Source: Paenibacillus glycanilyticus NBRC 16618 (GTDB lineage: Bacteria; Bacillota; Bacilli; Paenibacillales; Paenibacillaceae). From it: a DNA stretch of 64,000 nt. The notes beneath the pieces were generated by a model that saw only the letters and a program-made list of their open reading frames with translations, did no database searches and was not told where the DNA came from. Made by a program: the position numbers and the translations under genes. The DNA is taken from the NCBI RefSeq assembly GCF_004000805.1, contig NZ_BILY01000025.1, positions 31,951 through 95,950 of the forward strand, in the 5' to 3' direction. Each line of letters begins with the position of its first letter. Position 1 is the stretch's first letter. Of the stretch, positions 52,474 through 60,871 are shown piece after piece.

Positions 52474-53574
52474 TTAGAGCTCTACAACTTTTCCTGTTTC
52501 AGCCGATTTATAGATCGCTTCTAAGATTTGCGTCACCACGTAAGCCTGTTCCGGCTTCACAAGAGGTTCCGTATCGTTCAGAATGCATTCCAGCCATTGT
52601 CTCGCTTCTTTTACGCCATCCTCTTCGGCTCCGGGGCCGAAATAGGCAATGCCTCCGCTGACGGACGGCTTTGTTTCCACCAGCTGCCCATGCTTCACGC
52701 TGTTGAAGATAACATCCGACTTGCCCATGACGGAGCTTGCTCTCATCTCTGCCCCGCCTTCCGTGCCGCAAAGCGTTGTCATCGCTTCTCTCGAATCCGT
52801 TGTATTTAAAGCCCAAGCCGACTCAAGGAAGATGGTAGCGCCGTTCTCCATCTTAATAAAACCAAAAGCGGAATCCTCGACCTTATAGCTTTCCGGGTCC
52901 CAAGGACCCAGCATATTACCCTCGTATTTATCCGCCATCTTATGGAATACGGAGCCGGATACGGATACGGGCTTATAGTTGTCCATGAACCATAACGCCA
53001 AATCCAGCGCATGGGTGCCCAAATCGATCAATGGCCCGCCGCCCTGCTGCTCCTTGTCGAGAAATACGCCCCAAGTCGGAACCCCGCGTCTGCGGACGGC
53101 ATGCGCTTTGGCCACATAAATATCGCCAAGCTCACCCTCGCGGCAAGCCTTATAGAGCGCCTGGGAATCGTTGCGGAACCGGTTCTGGTAGCCAATTGTC
53201 AGCTTTTTGCCCGTTCGCTCCGCGGCATCGACCATTTTCTTCGCTTCGATGGAATTAATCGCCATCGGCTTCTCGCACATCACATGCTTGCCGGCTTCAA
53301 GAGCATCCACGCTAATATAGGAGTGCTGCAGGTTAGGCGTGAGCACATGTACAACATCGATAGAGCTATCGTTCAGCAATTCCTTATAGTCGGTATAAAC
53401 CTTGGCGTTCTCCCCGCCAAAGTCCTTGGCCGCCTTTTGAGCACGCTCCTCCACGATATCGCAGAACGCAACCATTTCTCCCAAATGCGGCAGCTTGGCC
53501 AGCGACGGCATATGTTTTTGAACGGCAATACCGCCGCAGCCGATGATGCCGATTCTTAGCTTTTGGTTTATCAT
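52474..53574 (-). CDS. Gfo/Idh/MocA family NAD(P)-dependent oxidoreductase
   Basis: 366 residues. N-terminal Rossmann fold with RIGIIGCGGIAVQKHMPSL, the EKP motif in MCEKPMAIN and a C-terminal alpha/beta substrate domain. Members oxidise sugars, inositols or glycosides; some cleave glycosidic bonds through a 3-keto intermediate. ATG 53574 is preferred over 53586, which is too close to AGGAGG. Coupled (21 bp) with the TIM-barrel isomerase. Confidence 0.92.
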   Translation of the reverse strand: MINQKLRIGIIGCGGIAVQKHMPSLAKLPHLGEMVAFCDIVEERAQKAAKDFGGENAKVYTDYKELLNDSSIDVVHVLTPNLQHSYISVDALEAGKHVMCEKPMAINSIEAKKMVDAAERTGKKLTIGYQNRFRNDSQALYKACREGELGDIYVAKAHAVRRRGVPTWGVFLDKEQQGGGPLIDLGTHALDLALWFMDNYKPVSVSGSVFHKMADKYEGNMLGPWDPESYKVEDSAFGFIKMENGATIFLESAWALNTTDSREAMTTLCGTEGGAEMRASSVMGKSDVIFNSVKHGQLVETKPSVSGGIAYFGPGAEEDGVKEARQWLECILNDTEPLVKPEQAYVVTQILEAIYKSAETGKVVEL

Positions 53575-53595
53575 TTTAACATCCACCTCCTGTTT

Positions 53596-54465
53596 TTATA
53601 TGTACTTTCTGATAATCTCTAAATCTTGGCGGATGCTGGCGAACTTATCGGCTGACTCTCCCTCGTTCTCCACCAAGGCATACTGTACATGTCCCATTGC
53701 ACGGATCTGTTCATAAACGCCTGCAAAATCAAATCGGCCGGTGCCAAGATCAACAAAATCCTGAGGACCCACGTATTTCTGATAAGCCTCGAACGGACTT
53801 TGCATATTGTCGCCTTCCCGCTCCGCAGCCTCCAATATATTAAGCTGGCCTTTAAGCTCGTGAGCCAAATCCTTCTGGTGAATGATATCGCAGCGCTCTC
53901 CAAGCTTGGTCAGGACCTGAACGGGATCGAGCCCCGCACGCATCACCCACGCCAAATCAACCTCGAATTTCAGATAAGCAGGATCCGTATTCTCGAGCAG
54001 GACATCAAACAGCGTTTCGTTGCCGATGGATTTGAATTCATGAGCATGGTTATGCAGATAGAACCCGAAGCCGTTATCCTTCATTTTTTTGCCGATCCGG
54101 TTCATTTGCTCCGCGGCTCTAAGCGTATCCTCCCGATTGGAAATCCAGACGGAGGGCAGTACGATCCGTTCGCAGCCAATCCCGCCGTAATAGCTCATCA
54201 AGCCATCCCAATCATTCGCCAGCAAATCTGCTCCCGGTTGCGCTCCTTCGTGAACCGCTATGGCGGTAAGGCCAAGCTCCCGACATTTGTCCCGCAGCGA
54301 CTCCATCGGAATCTCGTCGATATAACGCGTGAAGGACTTCATGTTAAAGCCGATCAGCTCGATATTCTCATACCCTGCTTCGGCAACCTTTTGCAAAGTG
54401 CCAAAGTAATCCTCGCCAAGCTCCCTGTACACCGAAAAAATATTAATGCCCGCTTTCATCGTCAT
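53596..54465 (-). CDS. TIM-barrel sugar isomerase/epimerase (IolE/xylose-isomerase-like)
   Basis: 289 residues of the AP-endonuclease-2 superfamily. Metal-site features include GYENIELIGFN, YLHNHAHEFKSI, FEVDLAWVMRAG, DIIHQKDL and LVENEGES. Often paired with Gfo/Idh dehydrogenases for inositol or 3-keto-glycoside metabolism. First gene of a two-gene operon behind operator candidate C; AGGAGG lies 11 bases before ATG. Confidence 0.9.
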   Translation of the reverse strand: MTMKAGINIFSVYRELGEDYFGTLQKVAEAGYENIELIGFNMKSFTRYIDEIPMESLRDKCRELGLTAIAVHEGAQPGADLLANDWDGLMSYYGGIGCERIVLPSVWISNREDTLRAAEQMNRIGKKMKDNGFGFYLHNHAHEFKSIGNETLFDVLLENTDPAYLKFEVDLAWVMRAGLDPVQVLTKLGERCDIIHQKDLAHELKGQLNILEAAEREGDNMQSPFEAYQKYVGPQDFVDLGTGRFDFAGVYEQIRAMGHVQYALVENEGESADKFASIRQDLEIIRKYI

Positions 54466-54581
54466 TTTCTGGCCTGCCTCCTAAAAAGAATTGTGAAGCA
54501 ATTCTTACTTCGTAAGCGTCAACTTCATCGTGATCGATGATTTATCGTTCATCTGTATCATAACGAACTAGAGCCTAACTC

Positions 54582-54618
54582 TCTTTCGCGTAACCGACAT
54601 CATCCTTTTGAATTTCCG
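54582..54618 (-). promoter_or_regulatory. Candidate YesN operator C (tandem CGGAAA repeat)
   Basis: Half-sites CGGAAATTCAAAAG and CGGTTACGCGAAAG, 22-bp pitch, followed by TATGAT at the shared offset. It lies 153 bp upstream of the isomerase start and just past the GH3 stop. Confidence 0.65.
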
Positions 54619-54634
54619 CACATCACGACGATAA

Positions 54635-56929
54635 TTAGAGCTGATTAAGCTGTGCCAGGAGTCCATCCAGCATTTCGTCCGTAAACGCGCCTTGGCTGAA
54701 AGAGACCATCGCCCGAAGCGGCATATATTTCATCATCTCGGCAAACATCTCGCCCATGCCTTCGCCCATCGCGTCTTTCATCGAATCGCTGTCCATCGAA
54801 GCGCCCATGCCTGACTGGAAGCTCTGAATGAGCCCTTGCACAACCGGCGCCCGGTCCGGATCGCTCATCAGATCGGCAAGTAGCGTGCTGCGGTCGACTT
54901 TTGTTTTTACTTTAACGGTAGATTCGACGGTAAGAGTATCGCTCAGCAAAACGTCCTCGGAGGACCGACCGATCAGGATTTCATATTGGCCGGATTCCAC
55001 ATGCCAGTCCTTTAGCAACACGTTGTAATAGGCGAAGGAGCGTTTGTCCAGCGTCAACGTTACCGTCGTTGTCTCGCCTGGCTGCAAGTCGACCTTGGCG
55101 AATTGTTTCAGCTCTTTCGTTGGACGCATGAAGGTGCTGTCCACATCCCGCACGTACAGCTGCACGATTTCTTTACCCGCCCAGGTGCCGGTATTCTGCA
55201 CGGTTACCTGTACCTCCAGGGTATCCGTGTCCAGCATTTCCTTACGGCTCAGCAAGAGGTTGGAATAAGCAAACGACGTATAGCTAAGCCCATGTCCAAA
55301 TGGGAACAGCGGCTTTACGTGCTTCGTGTCGTAATAGCGGTACCCGACAAAGATCCCCTCGCGGTATTCGACGCGGTTACCCTCGCCAGGGAAGAACAGA
55401 AACGAAGGGTTGTCGCTGAGCTTCACCGGGAACGTCTCGGCCAGCTTGCCGCTTGGATTTACGATGCCAAGCAATACATCCGCAATCGCGCCGCCAACGG
55501 CTTGGCCGCCCAGATAGGCTTCAAGCACCGACCCCGCTTGGCCAATCCAAGGCATCTCGACCGGGGAACCGTTGAGCAGAACGACCACCACGTTGCTTTG
55601 CACCGCGGCAATCGCCTCAATGAGTTGATTCTGATTGGCGGGCATCCGCAGGTGCTTGCGATCATAACCCTCGGATTCATAGCGGTCCGGCAATCCCGCA
55701 AAAATGATGGCGACATTGGCAGCTTTAGCTGCTTCGATCGCTTGTTCCAGCAGCTTTTCGTCGGTATCGTCACTATCCGCATGATAGCCTTGCGCGTACA
55801 CCACTGACGCGGCATCGCCCGCAAGCTTTTGAATTTCCTCAAACGGCACATCGATCTGCGTCGGTTTAATATGGGAGCTGCCTCCGCCCTGGTATCTTGG
55901 CTTTTGCGCAAATGCCCCAATAACGGCCAATTTACGGTTTTGCTGCAGCGGGAGCAGATTTTGTTCGTTTTTCAGCAGTACCATCGTTTCCCCGGCAACC
56001 TTACGGGCAAGGGTATGATGCGCCGAACGGTCGTAATCTGCCTCCGGCTTCCTGTTATCCACGCTCTTGAAAATAAGGTTCAAAATCCGTTCAACCGCGC
56101 GGTCGAGCACCTCTTCAGACAACTGACCGTTCTGTACAGCTGCGACGATTTTCCGGTCATTAACGCCGCCGCTTGACGGCATCTCCAGCACTTGACCGGC
56201 AGCGAGGCCGTCCACGCGGTTATTGTTCGCCCCCCAGTCCGTCACGACAAGACCCTCATGACCCCATTCATCCTTCAATATATCGGTAAGCAGGTATGGA
56301 TTTTCGGAAGCATACGTGCCGTTCACCTTGTTATAAGCGCTCATAACCGTCCAAGGCTGAGCCTTGCGTACCGCGCCCTCGAAGCTGGCCAAATAAATTT
56401 CGCGCAGCGTGCGCTCATCGACTACCGCATCGACGCCCATCCGGCGGTGCTCCTGATTGTTCACGGCAAAATGCTTCAGCGAGGTGCCTACTCCTTGGCT
56501 CTGAACGCCGTTAATGTGGCTGGCCGCAATCTCTGAGGATAGATAAGGGTCCTCGGAGAAATATTCGAAGTTGCGTCCGCAAAGCGGCGAGCGTTTAATA
56601 TTGGCTCCCGGCCCAAGCAGGACGGCGACATCCTCGGCCTGGCATTCTTCACCAAGCGCCACACCAACGCTTGCGATCAGCTCGCGGTCCCAGGAGCTTG
56701 CCATCCCGGCAGCAGAAGGGAAGCAGGTCGCAGGCACGCTCTCGAAAATGCCAAGATGATCCGTTCCGCCCTGCTGCTTGCGCAGTCCGTGCGGTCCGTC
56801 CGTCACCATAATGCTTGGAATGCCTAATCGCTCCACGCCTTTAAGCCGCCAAAAATCGAGGCCCGAGCACATGCCTGCTTTTTCTTCCAGTGTCATTTCG
56901 GCGATTAGTGCCTGAATATCGCGCTCCAT
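54635..56929 (-). CDS. GH3 family beta-glucosidase, cytoplasmic
   Basis: 764 residues, no signal peptide. The order is GH3 barrel (MVTDGPHGLRKQ, LKHFAVNNQEHRR, nucleophile D231 in LVVTDWG), the C-terminal sandwich, a fibronectin-like domain (FPFGHGLSYTSFAYS, VQLYVRDVDSTFMRPTKELK) and an unusual Met/Gly/Asp-rich C-terminal extension of about 80 residues. Typical of beta-glucosidases acting on imported oligosaccharides. Divergent from an AraC gene. Confidence 0.94.
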   Translation of the reverse strand: MERDIQALIAEMTLEEKAGMCSGLDFWRLKGVERLGIPSIMVTDGPHGLRKQQGGTDHLGIFESVPATCFPSAAGMASSWDRELIASVGVALGEECQAEDVAVLLGPGANIKRSPLCGRNFEYFSEDPYLSSEIAASHINGVQSQGVGTSLKHFAVNNQEHRRMGVDAVVDERTLREIYLASFEGAVRKAQPWTVMSAYNKVNGTYASENPYLLTDILKDEWGHEGLVVTDWGANNNRVDGLAAGQVLEMPSSGGVNDRKIVAAVQNGQLSEEVLDRAVERILNLIFKSVDNRKPEADYDRSAHHTLARKVAGETMVLLKNEQNLLPLQQNRKLAVIGAFAQKPRYQGGGSSHIKPTQIDVPFEEIQKLAGDAASVVYAQGYHADSDDTDEKLLEQAIEAAKAANVAIIFAGLPDRYESEGYDRKHLRMPANQNQLIEAIAAVQSNVVVVLLNGSPVEMPWIGQAGSVLEAYLGGQAVGGAIADVLLGIVNPSGKLAETFPVKLSDNPSFLFFPGEGNRVEYREGIFVGYRYYDTKHVKPLFPFGHGLSYTSFAYSNLLLSRKEMLDTDTLEVQVTVQNTGTWAGKEIVQLYVRDVDSTFMRPTKELKQFAKVDLQPGETTTVTLTLDKRSFAYYNVLLKDWHVESGQYEILIGRSSEDVLLSDTLTVESTVKVKTKVDRSTLLADLMSDPDRAPVVQGLIQSFQSGMGASMDSDSMKDAMGEGMGEMFAEMMKYMPLRAMVSFSQGAFTDEMLDGLLAQLNQL

Positions 56930-56979
56930 CTGAAATCCCCCTTTAAGAAATCTTCACCATTCTCGCCTTCATTTTCGCA

Positions 56980-57006
56980 TGAATGCGCTTACTTTTATGG
57001 TATAAT
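56980..57006 (+). promoter_or_regulatory. AraC-gene promoter overlapped by a cre-like site
   Basis: Extended -10 (TGGTATAAT) at 56998-57006. TGAATGCGCTTACT (56980-56993) matches the cre consensus at 12 of 14 positions and covers the spacer and -35 region. It could affect both divergent genes. Confidence 0.5.
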
Positions 57007-57043
57007 AGTCAGAAAAATTGTACCGTTCTGAGGTGGGAATAAC

Positions 57044-58273
57044 ATGGAGCATACCGTTTATTCACGCGATCTTTCTCATTTATGCAAGCTGATTCAGGAG
57101 AGTTGCCGCCTTCCCGTTTTTTACACCCAGGACAATCAGCTTTCTATAGACGCAGCTGCCGCAGCAAGCATTCCGTTAAGTCCGTTATTTCCCGATATGG
57201 AGGGTCTGGCTCAATCGCTTCTCGAACCGGAGACGGAATTCCCCTCGATTCGTACGACGAACTTTTGGGAGCAGTTCATCATTATCCCCGTCAAGCGTGA
57301 AAGCATGAACAAGGCTTTTATTATAGTCGGCCCTTCCATGGAGGAGCTTCCGGCAGAAGAGCATAGGGCCAAGCAGCTGAACGATTATCAAATCCCGTAC
57401 CGGGAAATGCCTGACTGGGCCGCTTATTGGGAAAGCCTTCCCAAGGTCAATCGGATGCGCCTGCTTCATATCTGCGTGCTGACGAACTTGCTTGTTAATC
57501 AAGAGGCACTGGAAATAACCGATGTGCTTCAATACTGCTTCAAATATGCGCAGCCAAAAGCTTTCAAAAGGGATGTCGAACGCACCATATCCGCCCACCG
57601 GGAGTCCCTCACTTTTCACCAGAGCATGATGGAGGAAAAAAAGCTTTTTAATCTGATTCGGGTAGGAGATCCGGCGGGGCTGATGATCAAATTAGCGGAG
57701 TTTTCCTATGACGGGGCCGGCGTGTTATCCAAACGCAGTCATATCCGCAGTCTAAAAAACCTGGCGATTTGCGGGATCGCGCTTGGGATGCGGGCAGCGA
57801 TTGAAGGAGGCCTGTACGAACAGCAGGCTTACATGCTGAGTGATTTGTACATTCAGCAAATTGAGGAGCTTCACGACATCCAGACGGTGAGGGCTGCCAT
57901 GGAAGGCGCGCTGCTGGATTTTGCGGAGAGGGTCGAGCAATGCCGTATTCATGTTTTGTCCAAACCCGTCAAGGCTTGCCGGGAATACATCTACACCCAT
58001 CTCTACGACGAAATTACCGTAGATAAGTTGGCAGCCGTATCGGGGTTGAACAGCGGTTACCTCATGCATCTGTTCAAAAAAGAGACGGGCCAGACTATAG
58101 CTTGCTATATTCAAAAGGAAAGAATCGAGGAGGCCAAAAAGCTGCTCCAAATGACCGGAGATAACATCTCGTCTATTGGATCCCGCTTGGGCTTTTACGA
58201 TCAGGCGCATTTCATCAAGGTGTTTAAGAAACACGCGGGAACGACGCCGAAGCATTATCGGGCTACGTTATAG
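57044..58273 (+). CDS. AraC-family regulator, 409 aa
   Basis: The N-terminal 290 residues form an unrecognised sensor, including a PAS-like stretch (LIQESCRLPVFYTQDNQLS) and a helical middle. The C-terminal double helix-turn-helix (about 310-408) has ITVDKLAAVSGLNSGYLMHLF and GFYDQAHFIKVFKKHAGTTPKHY. ATG 57044 follows AGGTGGG. Divergent from the GH3 gene at 54635-56929, its likely target. Confidence 0.92.
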   Translation: MEHTVYSRDLSHLCKLIQESCRLPVFYTQDNQLSIDAAAAASIPLSPLFPDMEGLAQSLLEPETEFPSIRTTNFWEQFIIIPVKRESMNKAFIIVGPSMEELPAEEHRAKQLNDYQIPYREMPDWAAYWESLPKVNRMRLLHICVLTNLLVNQEALEITDVLQYCFKYAQPKAFKRDVERTISAHRESLTFHQSMMEEKKLFNLIRVGDPAGLMIKLAEFSYDGAGVLSKRSHIRSLKNLAICGIALGMRAAIEGGLYEQQAYMLSDLYIQQIEELHDIQTVRAAMEGALLDFAERVEQCRIHVLSKPVKACREYIYTHLYDEITVDKLAAVSGLNSGYLMHLFKKETGQTIACYIQKERIEEAKKLLQMTGDNISSIGSRLGFYDQAHFIKVFKKHAGTTPKHYRATL

Positions 58274-58282
58274 ATAAAAGAA

Positions 58283-58319
58283 GGGCTGTCCCCCCAGCCG
58301 TTGACCTTAGGGGCAGCCC
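58283..58319 (+). terminator. Terminator after the 409-aa AraC gene
   Basis: GGGCTGTCCCC / GGGGCAGCCC stem with a one-base bulge. The following tract is only weakly T-rich. Confidence 0.55.
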
Positions 58320-58353
58320 GTTTCATTACCGCATTGTTATACGAAAATGCAAA

Positions 58354-59679
58354 TTACTTTTTATTTAAAGACTGACTGGCTAGCCATGTCATAAGCGTTG
58401 TTTTTTTTCCGTTTATTTTCTCAGATACCTGGTTGTTGTACACATAAATCCATGACCAGTGCCCGTCATATTCGAACGGCGTACCGTCCGCTTTTTTGTA
58501 CAAGCCGGAAGTATCGATTACACGATCGAACAAGGAGAAGTGAACATCTTTGGCCCCCGCCTCGACTAATCGGTTATAGGTCGGAACGGCGTAATCCTGG
58601 ACGGGAACGGTCTTATCCGTTTTTGCCGCTATGAACCAGATCGGAAGATTTTTCATGCTCTGAATGTCTGCATCCGTAATGAGCGAATCCTTAAGCGCCT
58701 CGCATGTCGGAAAAGCTGCTGCAAAGTATTTAGAATAATCACGGATCATCAGCATGGTCATATACCCGCCGTTAGAATCTCCGCCAATATAAATCCGGCT
58801 TGGATCGATGTCTTTGTTCGTGCTGACATAATCTTTAATGAGTTTCATTAGCGCATCTTCATATTTGGAAGTGCCGTCTCCAAACCCGCTCAAACCATCC
58901 ATCCAATAGGTTGGCGTTTGAGGGGCCAATACGTAAGCACCGCCAAAATAGGATTGAATCTGCTCGGAAGCAAAGTTAACGGCTTTATTGCCGGCAATGG
59001 CAAGCGTCGGATCCGTGCCGCCTTCTCCCATGCCATGCAGCCAAATAATCAAAGGGTTCTTCTTCTTGTCTTTCACCGGCGAATAATCAGCATAAGTTAA
59101 TTGAACACCATTATACGAAGCTTTGCCCGTCGAGAAATCGTCTACGAGCACTCTTACTTCGCCTGCTAAGGTATCCATCACTAATCCGGAAACTTTCCCT
59201 GACGGCGTAACAATGTCCTTTTGCTGAGTAATCGTATACTTGCTTTCAATCCAATCATTAAGATAGGTGCTCATACTGAAATTCATGGCCGAACCTAATG
59301 TTACTGTCGGGCCGATTTCCATTTCGAGCACAACGTACTTCCCTTCTTTTACTGCGGCCTTTCCATCCTTATCCGCGACATAAGCTTTTGTTACCTTACG
59401 GTCCCCTTCTTCCAAAAACGGCTTTTCCAGCCGGAGATCGCTTCTGACCACATGCACTTTGAACGTATCCGCCGCTATGGATTTTACCGGGATCGGCTTA
59501 CCTACATCGACAATGATCTTCGTTATTGCAGGCCCCCAATCCTTAATTTCCGTAACTGTCCGGTATGAGCCCGGCTTCGTCTTCGCTTCCGCATCCACGG
59601 TTCCCATGCCAAGCGAAAGGGTCGTACAAACTGCCAAGGTACATAAAAGTGCCGTTCTTCCGCGTTTCTTCATTGCCAT
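58354..59679 (-). CDS. Secreted esterase/prolyl-oligopeptidase-fold hydrolase with Ig-like N-domain
   Basis: 441 residues. A signal peptide ends near VDAEAK. Residues about 40-170 form an Ig-like N-terminal domain as in several bacterial esterases. The hydrolase domain (about 185-440) holds IWLHGMGEGG, the nucleophile in YIGGDSNGGYM, and a possible catalytic His in EYDGHWSW. Likely an extracellular carbohydrate esterase. ATG 59679 is used here; GTG 59691 is too close to AGGAGG. A cre-like site lies upstream. Confidence 0.87.
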   Translation of the reverse strand: MAMKKRGRTALLCTLAVCTTLSLGMGTVDAEAKTKPGSYRTVTEIKDWGPAITKIIVDVGKPIPVKSIAADTFKVHVVRSDLRLEKPFLEEGDRKVTKAYVADKDGKAAVKEGKYVVLEMEIGPTVTLGSAMNFSMSTYLNDWIESKYTITQQKDIVTPSGKVSGLVMDTLAGEVRVLVDDFSTGKASYNGVQLTYADYSPVKDKKKNPLIIWLHGMGEGGTDPTLAIAGNKAVNFASEQIQSYFGGAYVLAPQTPTYWMDGLSGFGDGTSKYEDALMKLIKDYVSTNKDIDPSRIYIGGDSNGGYMTMLMIRDYSKYFAAAFPTCEALKDSLITDADIQSMKNLPIWFIAAKTDKTVPVQDYAVPTYNRLVEAGAKDVHFSLFDRVIDTSGLYKKADGTPFEYDGHWSWIYVYNNQVSEKINGKKTTLMTWLASQSLNKK

Positions 59680-59732
59680 TAAAACGCTCACTACCTCCTG
59701 ATCTTTTGTCAGATTTGAAAACCTTCACAAAT

Positions 59733-59746
59733 AGAAAGCGCTTACT
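59733..59746 (-). promoter_or_regulatory. Cre-like site upstream of the esterase gene
   Basis: AGAAAGCGCTTACT, 54 bp upstream of the start, matches the cre core (AAnCGnTnAC) apart from both end bases. Confidence 0.5.
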
Positions 59747-59766
59747 TATTTTATTGTAAAAAAAGA

Positions 59767-60672
59767 TTAGCTCATAATCCCATCTTTTATTATCTTGTCT
59801 ATGGTCAAATCCTGACTTTTGCAGCTTCTCTTTTTTCTATATTGATAGGGCGTTTCATGGAAGAACGCTTTAAACACCCTGATATAGGACTTTTCATTCG
59901 GGAAGCCGTGGTTTAATGCAATCCGGAGGATGGGGTAATCCGTATTCATGAGATCGGCATACGACTTTTCAAGACGGACAGCCTGAATATAATGCAATAC
60001 GGTCATCCCTGTGTGTTTATGAAAAAATCGGGACAGATATTCAGCAGATAAATGAAACCGGGTGGAGAGATGGTCGATCGTTAGATTCTGACGATAATTT
60101 TCTTTGATATACCCCGCGATCATGGACAACCGCTCCAAATATTTCTGCGTTGTAATTTTACCGTTGTTCGTTTTTTGAATTTTAAAGTTTTTTAATAGGA
60201 TATAAATTAACTCGTAGGACAAACCGGTTACTTTAATATAAGCCAAAGGATCAACCTCAATCTTCTCGTAAGCGTCCACGATGGAATGGATATTGCCTCG
60301 CAGCTCTTCATACTGCGAGTTTCTTCCCGTATCGCCTGCGGATATGCAATGAAATGAAGTTTGATCAATAGCGGGATAAATATTCTCAATAAACTCATAA
60401 GGGATAAGCAAGGTGACCGCCTTTCGATTTTTCCCCGAATTCACTGAAAAAGAATGAATGGCGTTGGAATTGATTAAAACAACATCCCCCTGCAGGGATT
60501 CATATACTTTGCCGTCTATGTAGATTTCGTCAATTTTCCCGGAGAGAACATAGGATATTTCAATGCTTTCATGCCAATGTCTTGGTATATGCATCTGTAC
60601 GTCTGCGGTATGAATGATAACTTTAACAGGTAACTGACCGTCGGTTTTAACCATTTCATATTTGTATTCCAT
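59767..60672 (-). CDS. AraC-family regulator with cupin sensor, 301 aa
   Basis: Cupin domain at about 20-100 (MHIPRHWHESIEISYVLSG) and a C-terminal helix-turn-helix pair (LTIDHLSTRFHLSAEYLSRFF, PNEKSYIRVFKAFFHETPYQYR). The frame opens at 60789 but ATG 60672 has GGAGGT 6 bases upstream. Immediately upstream of the esterase gene on the same strand, its probable target. More AT-rich than its neighbours. Confidence 0.92.
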   Translation of the reverse strand: MEYKYEMVKTDGQLPVKVIIHTADVQMHIPRHWHESIEISYVLSGKIDEIYIDGKVYESLQGDVVLINSNAIHSFSVNSGKNRKAVTLLIPYEFIENIYPAIDQTSFHCISAGDTGRNSQYEELRGNIHSIVDAYEKIEVDPLAYIKVTGLSYELIYILLKNFKIQKTNNGKITTQKYLERLSMIAGYIKENYRQNLTIDHLSTRFHLSAEYLSRFFHKHTGMTVLHYIQAVRLEKSYADLMNTDYPILRIALNHGFPNEKSYIRVFKAFFHETPYQYRKKRSCKSQDLTIDKIIKDGIMS

Positions 60673-60828
60673 TCCATAACCTCCAGCGTAAATAGGCGCA
60701 TACAATGGATATAGCATCCTCATTCGTATTATATGATAAAGGTTTGCAACCAAAATTTCGAACAAGAAATTGATTATTTTATAGCACAAAGTTGACTTTT
60801 TTCGGCAAACTAGCCGGTGAGGAAAAAA

Positions 60829-60863
60829 AAAGATGACCTCTGTTCGTTACAGAGATCATCTTT
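60829..60863 (-). terminator. Terminator after guaA
   Basis: AAAGATGACCTCTGT / ACAGAGATCATCTTT stem with one wobble pair, followed by a nine-T run on the minus strand. Confidence 0.9.
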
Positions 60864-60871
60864 ATTAAATC

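Noticed and set aside
36627..60789. Genomic island with mobile-element borders
   Set aside because: No integrase, transposase, tRNA or direct-repeat border was found, so only a synteny difference is claimed.
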